Positions 1 through 11,117 are shown, counted from the first letter of the stretch. The stretch: 64,000 nucleotides of DNA from Pseudoips prasinana (GCA_951640165.1 OX621242.1:20642001-20706000); one strand, 5' to 3'. The notes: generated from the letters alone by a model not told the origin. Program-made: numbers and translations.

Positions 1-598
1 CAGTTAGTATTTTTGATAAACATTTAGAATTTTTGTACTTAAATAAATTTATTTGTATCGCATTATGAGGATAAAAGTAATGTCATGCTGATGTATATTT
101 TATTTTTTTCTGCCGTACTAGTTTTGTTAAACATTCAGTTTATTTGTAGTAAAGTAATTTATTTGATTTAAAAAAGCATATAAATGATGATAATATATTG
201 ATATGTGATTATTTATTTGATGTGCCATTAATAATATTCCTTTTTATATTCCATAGTAGGTAACTATCAGGATGCCCAGTCTATGTAAAATGTAACTATT
301 TGCTGTTTGTCATGGCAGTTTCAAAAATAGTTTAAATAGGCTAATAGCACTTTTAAATAGTCAAAATATTATTCTTTAATATTATTACTACTTATACAAG
401 TACCCAATCACACCAAAAACCTCGTGGTAGACTGCAATATGTCAGAATTGAACGTTTTCAAAAAGAATTGGCATATCACCGAAAAAAGTAGAAAGAGAAG
501 AGGATGATCATTTTTCTAGGGCAATATGGCTTATAATTATATAATAACATTTACATTAAGTCTGATTGTATGAGTACCAGAGATTATTTTTATTACAG
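1..598. other. AT-rich non-coding stretch, probably intron of the odorant receptor gene
   Basis: No convincing exon is visible. The stretch ends in TTTTTATTACAG, a good 3' splice site that leads directly into the first recognisable receptor exon, so it is most likely intron. The first half of the receptor should lie further upstream, outside the window or in exons too degenerate or short to recognise here. Confidence 0.5.
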
Positions 599-785
599 TT
601 ATGATTCAAACTGAAATTGTATGGATAAGGCAAATAACATCTAAAGCTGACATTATCATATGGAGCTTAGAAGATCTTTTGATCGACATCCATCCAACGA
701 CTGATGAAGAAGAAAAGCAATATTTCAGAAATTTACTCGTGAAACGTTTGAGTGAAATTGTTAAGCATCATCAATCTATGTTCAG
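599..785 (+). CDS. Odorant receptor exon a (KHHQ-containing helix)
   Basis: Preceded by TTTTTATTACAG and followed by TTCAG|GTAAAT. The exon begins with two bases (TT) that complete a codon from an unseen upstream exon, then reads in frame from an internal ATG at 601 that is probably not the true start. It ends with AG, completing an Arg codon with the first base of the next exon. The EIVKHHQSMFR segment corresponds to the 'HH' stretch that precedes a membrane helix in many insect odorant receptors. Confidence 0.82.
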
Positions 786-3700
786 GTAAATAACAATAAA
801 TATATTGCTACAAACCGACAACATAACTCAAACAGTTTCATATCGTAGTACATCATCATGAGTATGTGTCGACGCGTTGCGACGTGTCACACCAAGGCAA
901 GGCCACTCAGAATGTTTCTAGAATCTCATCTTTTTGTATGAAACACTGGTGAGATATAAATATCTCATAACGCACAATTATTTATTAGTAAAAAATCGAA
1001 CGTTCCAATTTCAAATTTCATTCCATATTTTTATAAGAGCTCAGGTAGATTGCCTCCCTATGAAACATTTAACCTCATGGACAACATTTTTAGGCCATGA
1101 TTTTCTACGATTTGTAATGTTGCCTAAAACTGGAAGAATTTCTACAGATTTAAAATGGCTTTTTCAGATAAAGGCCCTACAAAAGTAACTGTTTACGTTC
1201 CTTTTTAGTATAGTTCATTTAAGCGTAGTCATGGACTGGCGAAAATAATGTAATTCAAGAAAATAGACGTATAACATACGAGTACACTCGGCAAATGTTG
1301 CACATCGGATCGGAAAGCGTTCACGAGATTCGCCAGGTGCTTCGTGTGAGGAGCACAAACTCGCTGAAGCTCAGAAGCAGGCCCGCGTGGAATGTTGTCA
1401 TAGGTGACAGGTCTTGGATGTACCAGTACGAGCTAGAAAAAAAACACTGTCAGTCAACAGGGTGGCTGTTTACAAGGAACCAACGCCTACCAAAGTGAAG
1501 CAATCTAGAAACACAGGCAAAAATTGTAAATCTAGTTCAGGGTTTTTCGTAGGGGTTTTGTTTTTAGTAAATTTTAGTGGAGTGCTCATATATTTTCACA
1601 ATTTTTTTATACATACGTTTTTTATTTAATAGAATTTACCATTTATATAACAATATTTAGAACTTGACTGTATTCCTGTAGCAAGGTTTTGGCCACAAGA
1701 GCTTGGCGATGGAGAAAGCTATGCGTCAATAGGGTTTCGCATCTGTTCTTCCAGTCTAACAATAATACCACCGTTCAGGAGCAAAAGCCTGGCCAGCCAG
1801 CCAGTAAAAATAGCAATACATTTCTTTTCCCTACAGATATTCCTATTTTGCGTAGCTTCAAGAAACATGTTATACTTTGACTGACATGATAATGAAATTA
1901 CATGGAAAAAAAGCGGGTAGGGGCCACGATAATATTTCTTCTAGTATGGAGACCCCTACCGAAGAGGCCGCGTTATGAAAAAGGTTGAAAAACCATGATC
2001 TAGTAATTTCGCTCGCTCTCTCTCGCAACCACAAACTCGGCGCTAAAAACTAGGAACTTCCTAGGTAGCACACCGGTTAAACTGGTAGGTGACCCGCCGT
2101 ACCGTCCTGAATTGAAGCCGTGTGAGGTATTTTTGTTCCCAAAGATAACTAATGAACACTCTTTCCATCGCCAGAAGATGCACTAGCGGCGTACAAGCGA
2201 GCTGTAGAAGAGTTGTTTGAAGATGACTGGAAAAAATGCTTTCAGAATTGGTTCATGGACCCATGAAACTTTAATGTTTTTAAACTTTTGCGATTTGTGT
2301 GTACAAATGTGTATTTTTATATATTGTGGACGTGGGTCTCGATCGCGATAGCAAATTTAAGGCACAATATATAAAAAAGCATGAAACTTAGTAAAGACGC
2401 TGGTGGAGAGTTCTTTGAAAAGATTTAATATTAAAATTGTACCCTATAACCCTACCCTATAGAACGTACTTTTTTTAGTATCGAGAAATATTCCGTGTGC
2501 TCCACGTATGTATGTTGCGTTTAATTACTTAATGATACGCGTGGGGCGGTGATTAGGGTATCGAGGGGTAATCGTGTCGCGACTACATATATTAAAATAT
2601 TAATTTTGAGGCGCTCATGGCGAGTTGCAGTCACCGGTCCGTAAGTGATCGGCGAGGTAAAGCAACTAGGCACACGGTCAGTCCATAGATCGATGACCGT
2701 TTAAGTTTAATTACTGAACGTGTCCGTGCTTACACTGTCATTAGACAACAGTCAATAAGCCATGTCAGAATCCTACTGAGCGGCTTGAACAATTCTGACA
2801 CCAGGGTAACCACTGCCCATACGATAAATAAAGACAGGCAGAATTAATTGATTCCGTTTATTCTTATAATTGTTTTTACAGGTTGTTGGAAGAATATGCA
2901 AAAGTCTATAAAAAAATGCTAAAGTTTGAGCAAAAAGTTTGCGGTTCTATAGCCTGCCTCACCGCATTTGGTTTCGCTCAGGTATACAAATATTAAAGAA
3001 ATAATGTTTAAGGCATGGGTGGACCTAGTAATTCAGTGTCCCTGGCCTTAAGCCAAAAAATATTATTATTATTAATAAATATAATAATAACTTTGACGTG
3101 CCGGTTGGCGTAGTTGGTAGATACTTGCTTTTCACGCCGCAGGTCGTGGGTTCGTTTCCCACCCAGGACAGATATTTGTGTTCATAATTACACTCAGACT
3201 GAGGATAAATATACATGTTCATAACATGTATGTTTGTCCTCAGTCTGGGTGTAATTATTTGTATAAGTATGTATTTACAAAAGACAAGTATTATATGTAG
3301 TATAATAGTTATCTGGTTTCCATAGTACAAGCCCTACTTAGTTTGGGATCAATGGCCGTGTGTGAATACTGTCCCAGGATATTATTATTAACTAAGCACC
3401 AGAGCTATGCTCCAACAATACATCCTTGATGAAATACTTCACGTCATATGTCATATTATTAACCACTAGCTGGTGCCCACGACTTCGTCCGCGACAATTT
3501 CGAATGATGACCAATGTAACTACTTACTTCTAGCTTAATCTAAACAATTAAACATTAAAAAAACTACTTTGCTCCTGTTATTTAAAAAAACAACCCGATA
3601 TCATCAACCGAAGAAATCAAAGAATACATATCAATTGTCCTAAAGTAGGTACAGTCAGTAAGTCAAATAAAGTAAAATAATAATCAAGGATGCATTAATT

Positions 3701-6700
3701 ACAAAGGTAACTCCCATTGGATTAGGTTGCGACCACGGCATTGATAGGTCTTATATAAAATTTTGTGAACGAAACCATAGCACGATCTAAAACGATGATT
3801 ACGCAATCTATTACAAAAATATAAACTTGTAAAGCGGTAAAATTAAGATGTGTGCATAGTTTTTGGGTGAGATTTAGGCGATCATCTATTAATTCAATTT
3901 TGGACTACCTTTCATTTCAAGCATTTATTTATTTTAACCGATATACCAAATAAGTTCCATGATCTGAAACGATATTACCGCCATCTAGATACAAAATTGT
4001 GAACTTGTAGATCAGTAAAATTAAGATGATATTTTTTGGGTGCGATCATCTCGACACGCACAATTTATACTACGCTAACTCGAATATAAAATATAAAATG
4101 TCGCTTTTTTGGTTTGTTATAAAATATAAAAAATATAAATTTACCAAAATAAAATAAGTTACAAATCTTATAAAACCCTAAATCTTTACTTAGACAACAA
4201 CGACCACGACATTTTAAACAACTTGGCAAAGAAAAGAATTTCTTTAAAATTTGAGTTTGCGTAAATTGTTGGTGTCGATTTGTTGAATCAGTTTTGGATT
4301 ACCTTTTTTTATCAACAAATTATTCCCTGGATTGCTTTATTTTTAACTAAAAGACGAAATACATTACATGCGTTTACTCCCAAAAAAAAAACAGATTTTC
4401 ATACAAACTTACATCCCCTACTTTAGTTGTCCTTAAGGGTGGAATTTCCAAAAATCCTGGAATACATATTTTTATTTTTCACTGAAAGGCCAAATACCAA
4501 TTTTCATAGGTTTAACTTTAAAAAAGTCGCATTTTTCATACAAACTTACATACGCTATTTTACGCCCTAAGGGGTGGAATTCCCAATAATTCTGAAATAT
4601 ATATTTTTAATTTTTAACTGAAATGCCTAATACCAATTTTCATGCGTTTAACTTAAAAATTGACACATTTTTCATACAAACTTACACCCCCTATTTTACG
4701 CTCTTGGGGCTGGAATTTCCAAAAATGCTTAAATTCATATTTTTTATTTTTACCTAAAAGGCCAAATACCAATTTTCATTAGTTTAACTTAAAAATTGAC
4801 ACATTTTCCATACAAACTTACATCCCCTATTTTTCGCCCTTGGGGGTTGAATTTCCAAAAACCCTGAAATACGTGATTTTTTATTTTTAACTGGAAGGCC
4901 TAATACCAATTTTTATGCCTTAAACTTCAAAAACGGCAAAGTTTCATACTAACTTAGCGCCCCTGTTTTACCCCCTTAGGGGTTGAATTTCAAAAAATCC
5001 TTCCTTATTCCTTGTCTACATTATAAAACAAACATTTGTGCAAAATTTCAGCTTTCTAGGTCCAAGGGTTTGGGCTGGGCGTTGATGAGTCAGTCAGTCA
5101 GTCAGGACTTGTCTTTTTATTTATATAGATTCTTAATCCAGTGGATACTTGTGTGATAAATTCTGTGTCTCATCTCTTGAGAGAAGAGACACAGGTAGTA
5201 AGGATGTATACATATATCAATTTGAAAAATAGCATGACTTTTAATCTCATGTGTGGTATGATGGAGTATAACAATGAAATGTAAAAGGAACTTAGGGAAA
5301 CAAGGATATCAAGAAGTGAAATGACCGAATAGAATTTCTATTGTGAATTCTTTAGTAACTGTGCAAATAACATAATGACTCTATACAATATAAATAATCA
5401 GTAAAGGATTTTTTGTGAATAATTAATCGAATGTTGTAAAGAAATTTTTGAAGTATTTTTCATGTTTGTGTAATCAAAATTAACTAGCTTGCTTTGTTAT
5501 TGTCATTCTTGTTTTAATTATGATAAAATAGAATATATAGTACATAATATACTACTTACCTTATTTTCTCTGATCTGCATATAAGCTTATGTGGTTTTTT
5601 TTAATGTCTACTAAAGTCTCAAGTTGGTTTCTTTACAGGTTATGCTAAATTTTCAAAGTTATATTTCCAGAAACACGATGAAGGTGAATTTCAAGCCATT
5701 CTACTTCTACTAGGAGTAGCCACCGTTGTCTTGTATAGCATTCCATGTTATTTGTGCACATATTTGGCCACAAAGGTAATAAAGCAATTAATTATACCAA
5801 ACAGCATAGGATTTATTACTACTATTAAAAGAGCGCATTGCTTAAATCTATGAATCCGAAAACGAATCGTAGTCCTTAAAGTCCGCTTAAGGTCCCCTGA
5901 TATATATGTATGGGATATGGGAGTGATTTTGGAAAGGGACGGAAATATGTTACCCGCATAAAACTTAATGAATTAGAGCCTATGTGTTATTCGGATATAT
6001 AAGCTATATTACTATACTACTATTGCCTTATTTTAAGGGTAGAATATAGAGCACTATAACAACAACACTGTAACAACTTGTACTTTTAACCTGTATTTTG
6101 TGAATAAAAATTATTATGATTATGATTATAAAGTTAACGCTGTTCCGTATTTTTTGCATGAAAGAGTAACAAACGTCCATATTTACAAACTTTCGAATTT
6201 ATAATATCTGTTGGATGTTGGTTTAAAATATATTGTTTAGGTTCATATTGTTAAGTTTCGTAGCCATATTAAGTTCCTTAAGCTTCGTTTATTATCTTAG
6301 TTATATCTTGAATATAAAATACACCAGGGTCATTAAACTACTGTCCTCGATGGAATGGAGGAACTTCACCCTTGTTTGGTCTTCTATTTAATTTCTCGTT
6401 GTAGGTGAGATCTATTTGTGACGCTTGTTGGAATACTCCGTTTTGGAATGCGGATGCAGTAATACGTCCTTACATGGTGCTCATAATGCAGCGCTCGCTT
6501 CGACAGCTGCCGCTTCAAGCCGCCGGTTTTGAAGATATTTCCCTTCAAACTTTTTCTAAAGTAAGTGATATAGTGTAACCATACTTCTGGAAAGTCTTAA
6601 GCAACAGCAAAATTTAAATGAGGTGGTGCATAGAGTGGTTTCGCTCTAATAGCAATTAGAATGGAATAGATAGAGAGAGATATATCCTAAGGTGGAGGTG

Positions 6701-7512
6701 TACTATGTACGTGTGGTGTGTAATATGTGCACTCTGGGTAGTACTAAACGATAGCTAGCTAAACAACATTAAATTGAAGTAGAGCATATAGTGGATTCGC
6801 TATATTACCAGGTCTACTAGATTAGTACTAGCAACCATGTTTGCAATTAATATTTATCATCTTGGATAGTCATTTCCAAGGTGAAAAATATTAATTGCAA
6901 ATATAAATATATTTTTAAACTTAATGTTCATCATAATCTCATCATAATCACGAGACGTATGTATATGTATGTATTTAAATATTGGTGGCCGAGGAGTTAA
7001 CATCCATTTTAATTTTTTTTTCTAATTTGTAAATGTATGAGTCCTGAATTTTTGAACCTTCGAATAAATTCTAAGTCAATTCTGCAATGATTAGATAAAC
7101 CATACCCTTTCGGGTGTTAGGTTAAACTATACTAATTAGTTATCACAAAAAAACTGAGCCAGAAATGTTCATCAGAACAAGAAAAAAATCGAAAACTGAT
7201 GTTAGGTGAAATTTACGGAAAAAGTCATTAATATTTTTTTATCTCGAAAACTACGCAAAATCGTAGAACATACATGGGAGTGATCCGGATACTCCTCATC
7301 ATAAAGTATCTAAATTTTGCGTATCAACTTCAACTTCTCGGCCACCCTATATATAAAAAAGTTTATCTGTAGTTTGTTTTCCATAGTACGAGATTTGCTT
7401 AGTTTTTCGCAAGATATTTATTATTATTTATTTATCTAATTTATTTTTAACTTTTCAGACGATGACTTCATCATATTCCCTCTTCAATATGTTGAGGCAA
7501 ACTGATATATAG
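599..7512 (+). CDS. Odorant receptor (7tm_6 family), 3' half, five exons
   Basis: Joining 599-785, 2882-2981, 5671-5775, 6405-6560 and 7459-7512 gives an open frame of about 199 codons ending in TAG. All four introns have GT...AG borders; the first is phase 2 and the other three phase 0. The protein has the layout of the C-terminal half of insect odorant receptors: a charged helix with a KHHQ segment (exon 1), a hydrophobic segment with CLTAFGF (exon 2), a strongly hydrophobic helix ILLLLGVATVVLY (exon 3), then the intracellular loop and last membrane helix with MVLIMQRS, GFEDISLQTFSK and SYSLFNMLRQ, the most conserved part of the family. Such receptors are usually about 400 residues and work as ligand-gated channels with the coreceptor Orco in olfactory neuron membranes (family knowledge). 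The N-terminal half is missing. No stop or frameshift interrupts the exons, so the gene looks intact here. Ligand and gene number cannot be told. Confidence 0.85.
1200..2272 (+). pseudogene. Degenerate mariner transposase in receptor intron
   Basis: Broken translations match the order of a mariner transposase. Near 1390-1450 there is VVIGDRSWMYQYELE, the region around the first catalytic Asp (usual form GDE-W), followed by an EPTPTKVKQSR segment. Near 2092-2130 PPYRPELKPCEVFLFP corresponds to the third catalytic block, where the family usually has Asp and this copy has Glu. Near 2190-2260 there is a DDWKKCFQNWF C-terminal block. Many stops and frameshifts, plus unrelated sequence between about 1560 and 2070, show an old, probably interrupted copy that cannot make transposase. 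It has the same orientation as the host gene. Confidence 0.7.
2608..2840 (+). repeat. S4 family dispersed repeat, copy 1 (in receptor intron)
   Basis: Starts GAGGCGCTCATGG and ends CCACTGCCCATACGATAAAT. The same backbone (ACCGGTCCGTAAGTGAT, GGTCAGTCCATAGAT, AACAGTCRTTAAGCCATGT, GGCTTGAACAA, GGTAACCACTGCCCATACGATAA) recurs at 7674-7880, 49350-49585 and 57389-57933. No transposase or tRNA head is apparent. It is a short non-autonomous element of unknown class. Confidence 0.75.
2882..2981 (+). CDS. Odorant receptor exon b
   Basis: 100 nt, entering with one base of a split Arg codon and leaving at a codon boundary (GCTCAG|GTATAC). It encodes a charged stretch (EEYAKVYKKMLKFEQK) and the start of a membrane helix (VCGSIACLTAFGF). 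An alternative donor ten bases or so earlier (CATTTG|GTTTCG) would pair in frame with an alternative acceptor before 5639 and add a few residues. The chosen pair has the better donor and a plausible helix length. Confidence 0.8.
3098..3392 (+). mobile_element. SINE family S1, full-length, with an inverted duplication inside
   Basis: tRNA-derived head: GCCGGTTGGCGTAGTTGGTAG (A-box-like) and GGGTTCGTTTCCCACCC (B-box-like), then the S1 body and the ending AGTTTGGGATC...TGTCCCAGGATATTATTATTA. Compared with other S1 copies, the segment ATGTTTGTCCTCAGTCTGGGTGTAATT is also present inverted just before itself, giving a hairpin with ~36-bp arms (3184-3219 and 3223-3258), a 3-base loop and three mismatches. 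The element could have been transcribed by RNA polymerase III and moved by a LINE (family knowledge). Confidence 0.85.
3466..5129 (-). mobile_element. Helitron-like non-autonomous element, 1.66 kb
   Basis: On the - strand the element starts TCTATATAAATAAA after a host A and ends in a GC-rich segment (TCGCGGACGAAGTCGTGGGCACCAG) followed by CTAG and a host T. Start TC, end CTAG and insertion between A and T are the Helitron rules. The 5' part has GACTGACTGACTGACTC. No Rep/helicase frame is visible, so it is non-autonomous. Inside, 4395-5000 is an imperfect tandem array of ~137-bp units. Confidence 0.75.
4395..5000. repeat. ~137-bp imperfect tandem repeat inside the Helitron-like element
   Basis: The phrase CATACAAACTTACA recurs near 4400, 4537, 4673, 4810 and (mutated) 4948, a period of about 137 bp. 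Each unit also has GGGGTGGAATTTCCAAAAAT and CCAAATACCAATTTTCAT versions. About four and a half diverged units. Confidence 0.75.
5671..5775 (+). CDS. Odorant receptor exon c (membrane helix)
   Basis: 105 nt, 35 codons, phase 0 at both ends: TATATTTCCAG|AAACAC and CACAAAG|GTAATA. It encodes HDEGEFQ followed by a hydrophobic helix (AILLLLGVATVVLYSIPCYL). An upstream alternative acceptor at 5638 (TTTCTTTACAG) has a good pyrimidine tract but is out of phase with the preferred exon b donor. Only a transcript would settle the choice. Confidence 0.78.
5776..6404 (+). other. Odorant receptor intron, short
   Basis: 629 bp, GTAATA donor and CTCGTTGTAG acceptor. No clear mobile element. A short ATTATGATTATGATTATA run lies near 6110-6128. 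Confidence 0.75.
6405..6560 (+). CDS. Odorant receptor exon d (third intracellular loop and start of last helix)
   Basis: 156 nt, 52 codons, phase 0 at both ends (TTGTAG|GTGAGA and TCTAAA|GTAAGT). The peptide has SICDACWNTPFW, RPYMVLIMQRS and AAGFEDISLQTFSK. The last two match the signature of the insect odorant receptor C-terminus and give the strongest family evidence in the window. Confidence 0.85.
6561..7458 (+). other. Odorant receptor intron with hairpin and S1 remnant
   Basis: 898 bp, GTAAGTGA donor and CTTTTCAG acceptor. It includes a 26-bp-arm hairpin (6840-6865 with 6876-6901, two mismatches, 10-base loop), and near 7372-7435 a remnant of the S1 3' end (TTTTCCATAGTACGAGATTTGCTTAGTTT...). 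Confidence 0.75.
7459..7512 (+). CDS. Odorant receptor terminal exon
   Basis: 54 nt including TAG. It encodes TMTSSYSLFNMLRQTDI, the usual end of the last transmembrane helix in this family. A 3' UTR follows; no single polyadenylation signal is clearly best, and AATAAAATAAG near 8077 is one option. Confidence 0.82.
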   Translation, partial: TMTSSYSLFNMLRQTDI

Positions 7513-7673
7513 AAAATGAAGCAGCACTTAACACAAATCATACCCGAAAGCTATAATAAGCAATTAGCAAGAGCAAGAAATGCACGTCTTAATTAATCCA
7601 ATTTAATCGCACCAGCGGTACGAAACGCTCCGATCCTAAATTACACCATAAACTAATTTTAATCTTATATAGC

Positions 7674-7880
7674 CAGGTGCCTAACTTGGTCTCGCACTCG
7701 TCTGTGAGCGCTTAGAGAGGTTAAGCGCCTAGACACACTTAGTCTATAGATGGGTGACCGCCTAAGGGGATTAATTTATTAGTGTCTTCGTGTTTTAGGG
7801 GGCACCTTAACCTGTCAGTCTTGGTTTAAACCAACAACGCTCTGTAAGTTTTGACGGGTACTGGGGGTCGTACACAAGGT
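7674..7880 (+). repeat. S4 family repeat, copy 2, diverged
   Basis: Diverged S4 backbone: TTAAGCGCCTAGACACACTTAGTCTATAGATGGGTGACCG and TTAATTTATTAGTGTCTTCGTG. It lies just downstream of the odorant receptor stop and may be in its 3' UTR. Confidence 0.5.
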
Positions 7881-8659
7881 CAGTGTTATCACCGCAGCCC
7901 ACAAGAAAAAAAGATAGATTATTTGTGATTTACTTAATGTCAATCCACATTTTCACATACAATTTTGTAACGTTATATAATTTATATTTAGTAGATACTG
8001 TTAATGTTAGAAATGCACGACTTAGTATTTTTAAGACTGTTGAAATTGAAAGGTCTTTTTTTATTACGAGCTGCTAAAATAAAATAAGTGTCGACTTCGC
8101 CAGTTACAGTTAGACTAAACAAAAAAGGTGAAAAACACATAATGGACATTTAAATATATTAAGTCGTGTGAACTACAGAATTACCACCAATGTTAATTAC
8201 GTAAAGTAGAAAATAAAATGTAAATGTACAAAATATTATTTGTTTATTTGAATTTAAACAACCCTAATGGAACATTTTATACAAGTGAATTCGCTATCGT
8301 AGAAATTCTTGTCACGTAAACGTGGCGCCCAACATGGGGCCAGCAAACACATCGGTGTTACCTGCTAAACCAATTATTTACCTCTTTTTGTTGTTTTCTA
8401 CTCGTATTCTGAGGCCAGATTTAAACAATAAATTGTGAGTTTTGGCTTTTTTGTTAATGTATATAGTATAAAAAGATTTTGTTAGTGAATAAGCGATACA
8501 AACAGAAAGCGACAATATTGCCCGTAAATTGTATTACCTGATTGTAACCTAATCCTAAGGGACTCAATTTGCACATCAATCTGACTAATTTTTAAGTCGT
8601 GTTTTCTAAAAATATGAATTGAAAAGACTATGCAGCCGATCAAAATGTTTCTGACAAGG
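7881..8659. other. Non-coding; possible LTR remnant near 8322
   Basis: Mostly AT-rich. The phrase TGGCGCCCAACATGGGGCC (8323-8341) looks like a primer-binding site of LTR retrotransposons, preceded by AT-rich sequence that could be an LTR end. No gag/pol frame follows, so at most a short remnant is present. Open frames here look like chance. Confidence 0.35.
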
Positions 8660-8830
8660 CAGCTGAAAATCATCCACTGCTGTACAAAGCCCTCCACTAA
8701 GAATCTATGCTATGATCGCCACGCTTTGCTCGGTAATCACAGTATGATGGTCATAGTACTCAGAGAGAGATTTCTGGTAGATATTACTTCAGGAAGAATT
8801 CTTCTCCCACCACGTAATTAAATGTAGCCG
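8660..8830 (-). repeat. E family repeat (RTE-tailed SINE-like), copy 1
   Basis: Read on +: CAGCTGAAAATCATCCACTGCTGTACAAAGCCCTCC, then TATGATCGCCACGCTTTGCTCGG and AGTATGATGGTCATAGTACTCAGAGAGA. The same order is seen at 16230-16500, 34437-34581 with 34941-35095, and 46413-46645. The end that resembles an RTE LINE tail is at the left, so the element is on the - strand. Confidence 0.6.
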
Positions 8831-10592
8831 TGATATTAGTTGCCAAATGTCTCGTTCATAGAAACGAAGCACTCTTTTCGCCTATTTTGAATATTTATAG
8901 CATACTAAGTATCCGGGAATTTGGCAAAACCAAACGCAAAGCCCCATCTCTTGCAATAAAAGCGCGACTGTGCGTCATCCAATCTTCCATACATTTATAG
9001 TAACTTATGTAACCAGTGAGTTTTCTTGGACGTTTTTTTTTCCACTCGTGTTCGGCACGTCTATCGACTCCAGTTTGCTTATTACTCTGTCACACTTATT
9101 TACCCATTTCCCATTAGGGAAGTTCAGGAAACCATGGTAATAGCGAGGTGCTTATGATTCTCTTTTTGAACAAAGTTATGCTCTTTCTGAAGTGACTGTG
9201 CAAGTCGTAAACTCATACGGTAAGTTTCGAGGACCAACTCTGTGTTTTAGTGGTGCGTAGTCGTCCAAAGTCGGACGATCTGTGTGTCCAATTGGTTTAA
9301 ACCACCCGGTTGAAACTTAATGCCGCGGGTTCAATACCCACACAGGCTACCTTCCATGCCTCGGAGAACTCGTTAACCCGTCGGCCCATTTGTTGTAAGA
9401 ACATATATGATAACAGTTTCAGGTGGTCAAAAATAGAATCTGACACCTGTTTGAAATTATTTAAATACTGTTTCCTTACACATTTCAACGCGGGATGGTA
9501 ATCACGTGAATAGTATTGGTAGCAAAAAAAAATTTGAAAAGGGCAAGATAGAAGAAATAACCGTCCAAGGTTGACCAGAACAAGGAAGGGCCACAACTTA
9601 TTTTTGTCCTTCTCTGAATGCATCGGTATGCTTGTTTTTTTTAAACACTTAAACATTACACCGTGACATTTCCCCAAAATTATCAGCAATTCAACACATG
9701 AATTTTATTATTCATGAAACTTTTTTTAATTGTAAAATATCACAGATATCCAAAAGTATAGTAGACTGTAACTGCAGCTTCAAAGATACTGAAGTGACAG
9801 ATCTCGCCTAAATATCGCGCGTTTAATGAACACAGTGCTACCAGCTTTCAGGTTTAAAATTAGAACAAGATCTTGTACATCTTTTACAGATGACTTTTAA
9901 GTGACTAATTTCCAAAAACTATCTTAATTGGTGACATATATAAAAAAACCATAAAATCACACAAGACAGACATAATAAAGATGGTACTTCCACAGCGCAA
10001 TATCCAATACAACACGTAAATTATCACACTCCACTGGACACTGAAAATAGACAAGGAGGAGGAAAGAGCCGAGCTTTATCCAATAATAATTCTCACTTGA
10101 ATCGCTCTATTTGTTCGCCGTCGCACGATCTGATATTGAATATGGATAAAGTGAATTATATTCAGAATGGCGGGCAGCGTCGACTCGCAGAGTTTCAGAT
10201 AAGAGGATTACTTACAAGTTATAATTGGTTCTCGCTATTCCAGTGACTAAGAGAAAAACGCGGAGTCATTTCAAGCACCTCTTAAGTTCTTAAATAAAGA
10301 CAGCGTTATTCTTTCCCCTTTTGAATTTGTTATCAGGAGTAAGCACAGTTATGCGACAGGATGCTCCATAAATTTATCGTGTAGTCATAATAGAGATAAG
10401 TGAAATCTTAGCAGATTATGATCATGATAAAGGAAAGCGCCGAATAATGTTTGTCAACGTTTATTTTTCATAATATGTTAAGCGGCGCACAACAAGAAAG
10501 ACAATATGCATATGTAGATACAGTTAATTTGAAATCTACATCAGGCACCAGTCTTTCACAATATTGGTTTCAACTTTACGTTATATTAATTA
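8831..10592. other. Non-coding stretch with a possible SINE head near 9285-9400
   Basis: The segment 9296-9350 has GCCGCGGGTTCAATACCCACACAG, a B-box-like motif followed by GCCTCGGAGAACTCGTTAACCCGTCGG as in S3 repeats. The rest shows no gene. 10520-10590 resembles the 3' UTR of the CR1-like LINE at 17.7 kb (ACATCAGGCACCAGTCTTTCACA). Confidence 0.4.
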
Positions 10593-10904
10593 CTAGCTGT
10601 GCCCGCGACTTCGTCCGCGTGTTAATTAGTTTATTTCGTTTTTCTTGTAAAATAAAAGACTTTTTATGAAATAAAAGTAGCCTAAGTTACTCCTTATTAC
10701 ATCAGCTACCTGCCAATAAAAGTTCCATCAAAATCGGTCCAGCCATTTCAGAGATTAGCCGGAACAAACAGACAGACAGACAGACAAAAATTGTAAAAAA
10801 TTTCATTTTGGTGTATGTACCGTATATATATTCATATCAATGTAGTAAAAACCGGTTATTTCAATATTACAAACAGACACTCCAATTTTATTTATTTGTA
10901 TAGA
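10593..10904 (-). mobile_element. Helitron-like element, 312 bp
   Basis: On the - strand it starts TCTATACAAATAAATAAA after A and ends CGCGGACGAAGTCGCGGGCACAG-CTAG followed by T. The internal ACAGACAGACAGACAG run and the phrase AATCGGTCCAGCCATTTCAGAGATTAGCC are visible on +. It is too short for Rep/helicase, so it is non-autonomous. Confidence 0.75.
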
Positions 10905-10929
10905 TAAGCTTAGTTAAAATTATTTTTAT

Positions 10930-11117
10930 TTGAAGTTTATAACCCCGAGTGTGTCTGAACTGAAATTTACGAATTCATCCGCGATAAAGTTTATAAATTA
11001 TAGCCTAAGTGTTAAATTATATCACGACAATGTTTCATCAAAATCCGATCCGTAGATTTAACATACATTCATACATCCATACTCGATAACTTTCCCATTT
11101 ATAATATGTATTAGTAG
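10930..11117 (-). mobile_element. Helitron-like fragment
   Basis: On the - strand it begins CCTACTAATACATATTATAAATGGG, the usual 5' start of another Helitron group seen again at 33951 and 15646, and carries the typical 'GGATCGGATTTTGATGAAACATTG' type phrase. The 3' end is not clear. Confidence 0.5.

Larger units (their letters stand above)
786..2881 (+). other. Odorant receptor intron carrying a dead mariner and an S4 repeat
   Basis: GTAAATA donor and TTGTTTTTACAG acceptor. The intron holds a degenerate mariner (about 1200-2272) and an S4-family repeat (2608-2840). Between them lie AT-rich sequence and a CT-rich stretch near 2010-2030. Confidence 0.75.
2982..5670 (+). other. Odorant receptor intron carrying SINE S1 and a Helitron-like element
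   Basis: About 2.7 kb. It contains an S1 SINE (3098-3392) and a Helitron-like element (3466-5129), so nearly three quarters of the intron is transposon-derived. The remaining 5130-5638 is AT-rich without visible features. Acceptor TATATTTCCAG. Confidence 0.75.

Noticed and set aside
934..1629. Small + frames in the receptor intron as exons
   Set aside because: No matching splice sites in phase with the receptor exons; 1295-1629 falls in the decayed mariner.
5639..5670. Alternative acceptor before exon c of the odorant receptor
   Set aside because: Strong pyrimidine tract, but it needs a weak upstream donor in exon b to stay in frame. Kept as an alternative, not as the main model.
9297..9689. 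130-residue frame on -
   Set aside because: Low-complexity and SINE-derived sequence (it ends CVGIEPAALSFN from a reversed SINE head); no gene.
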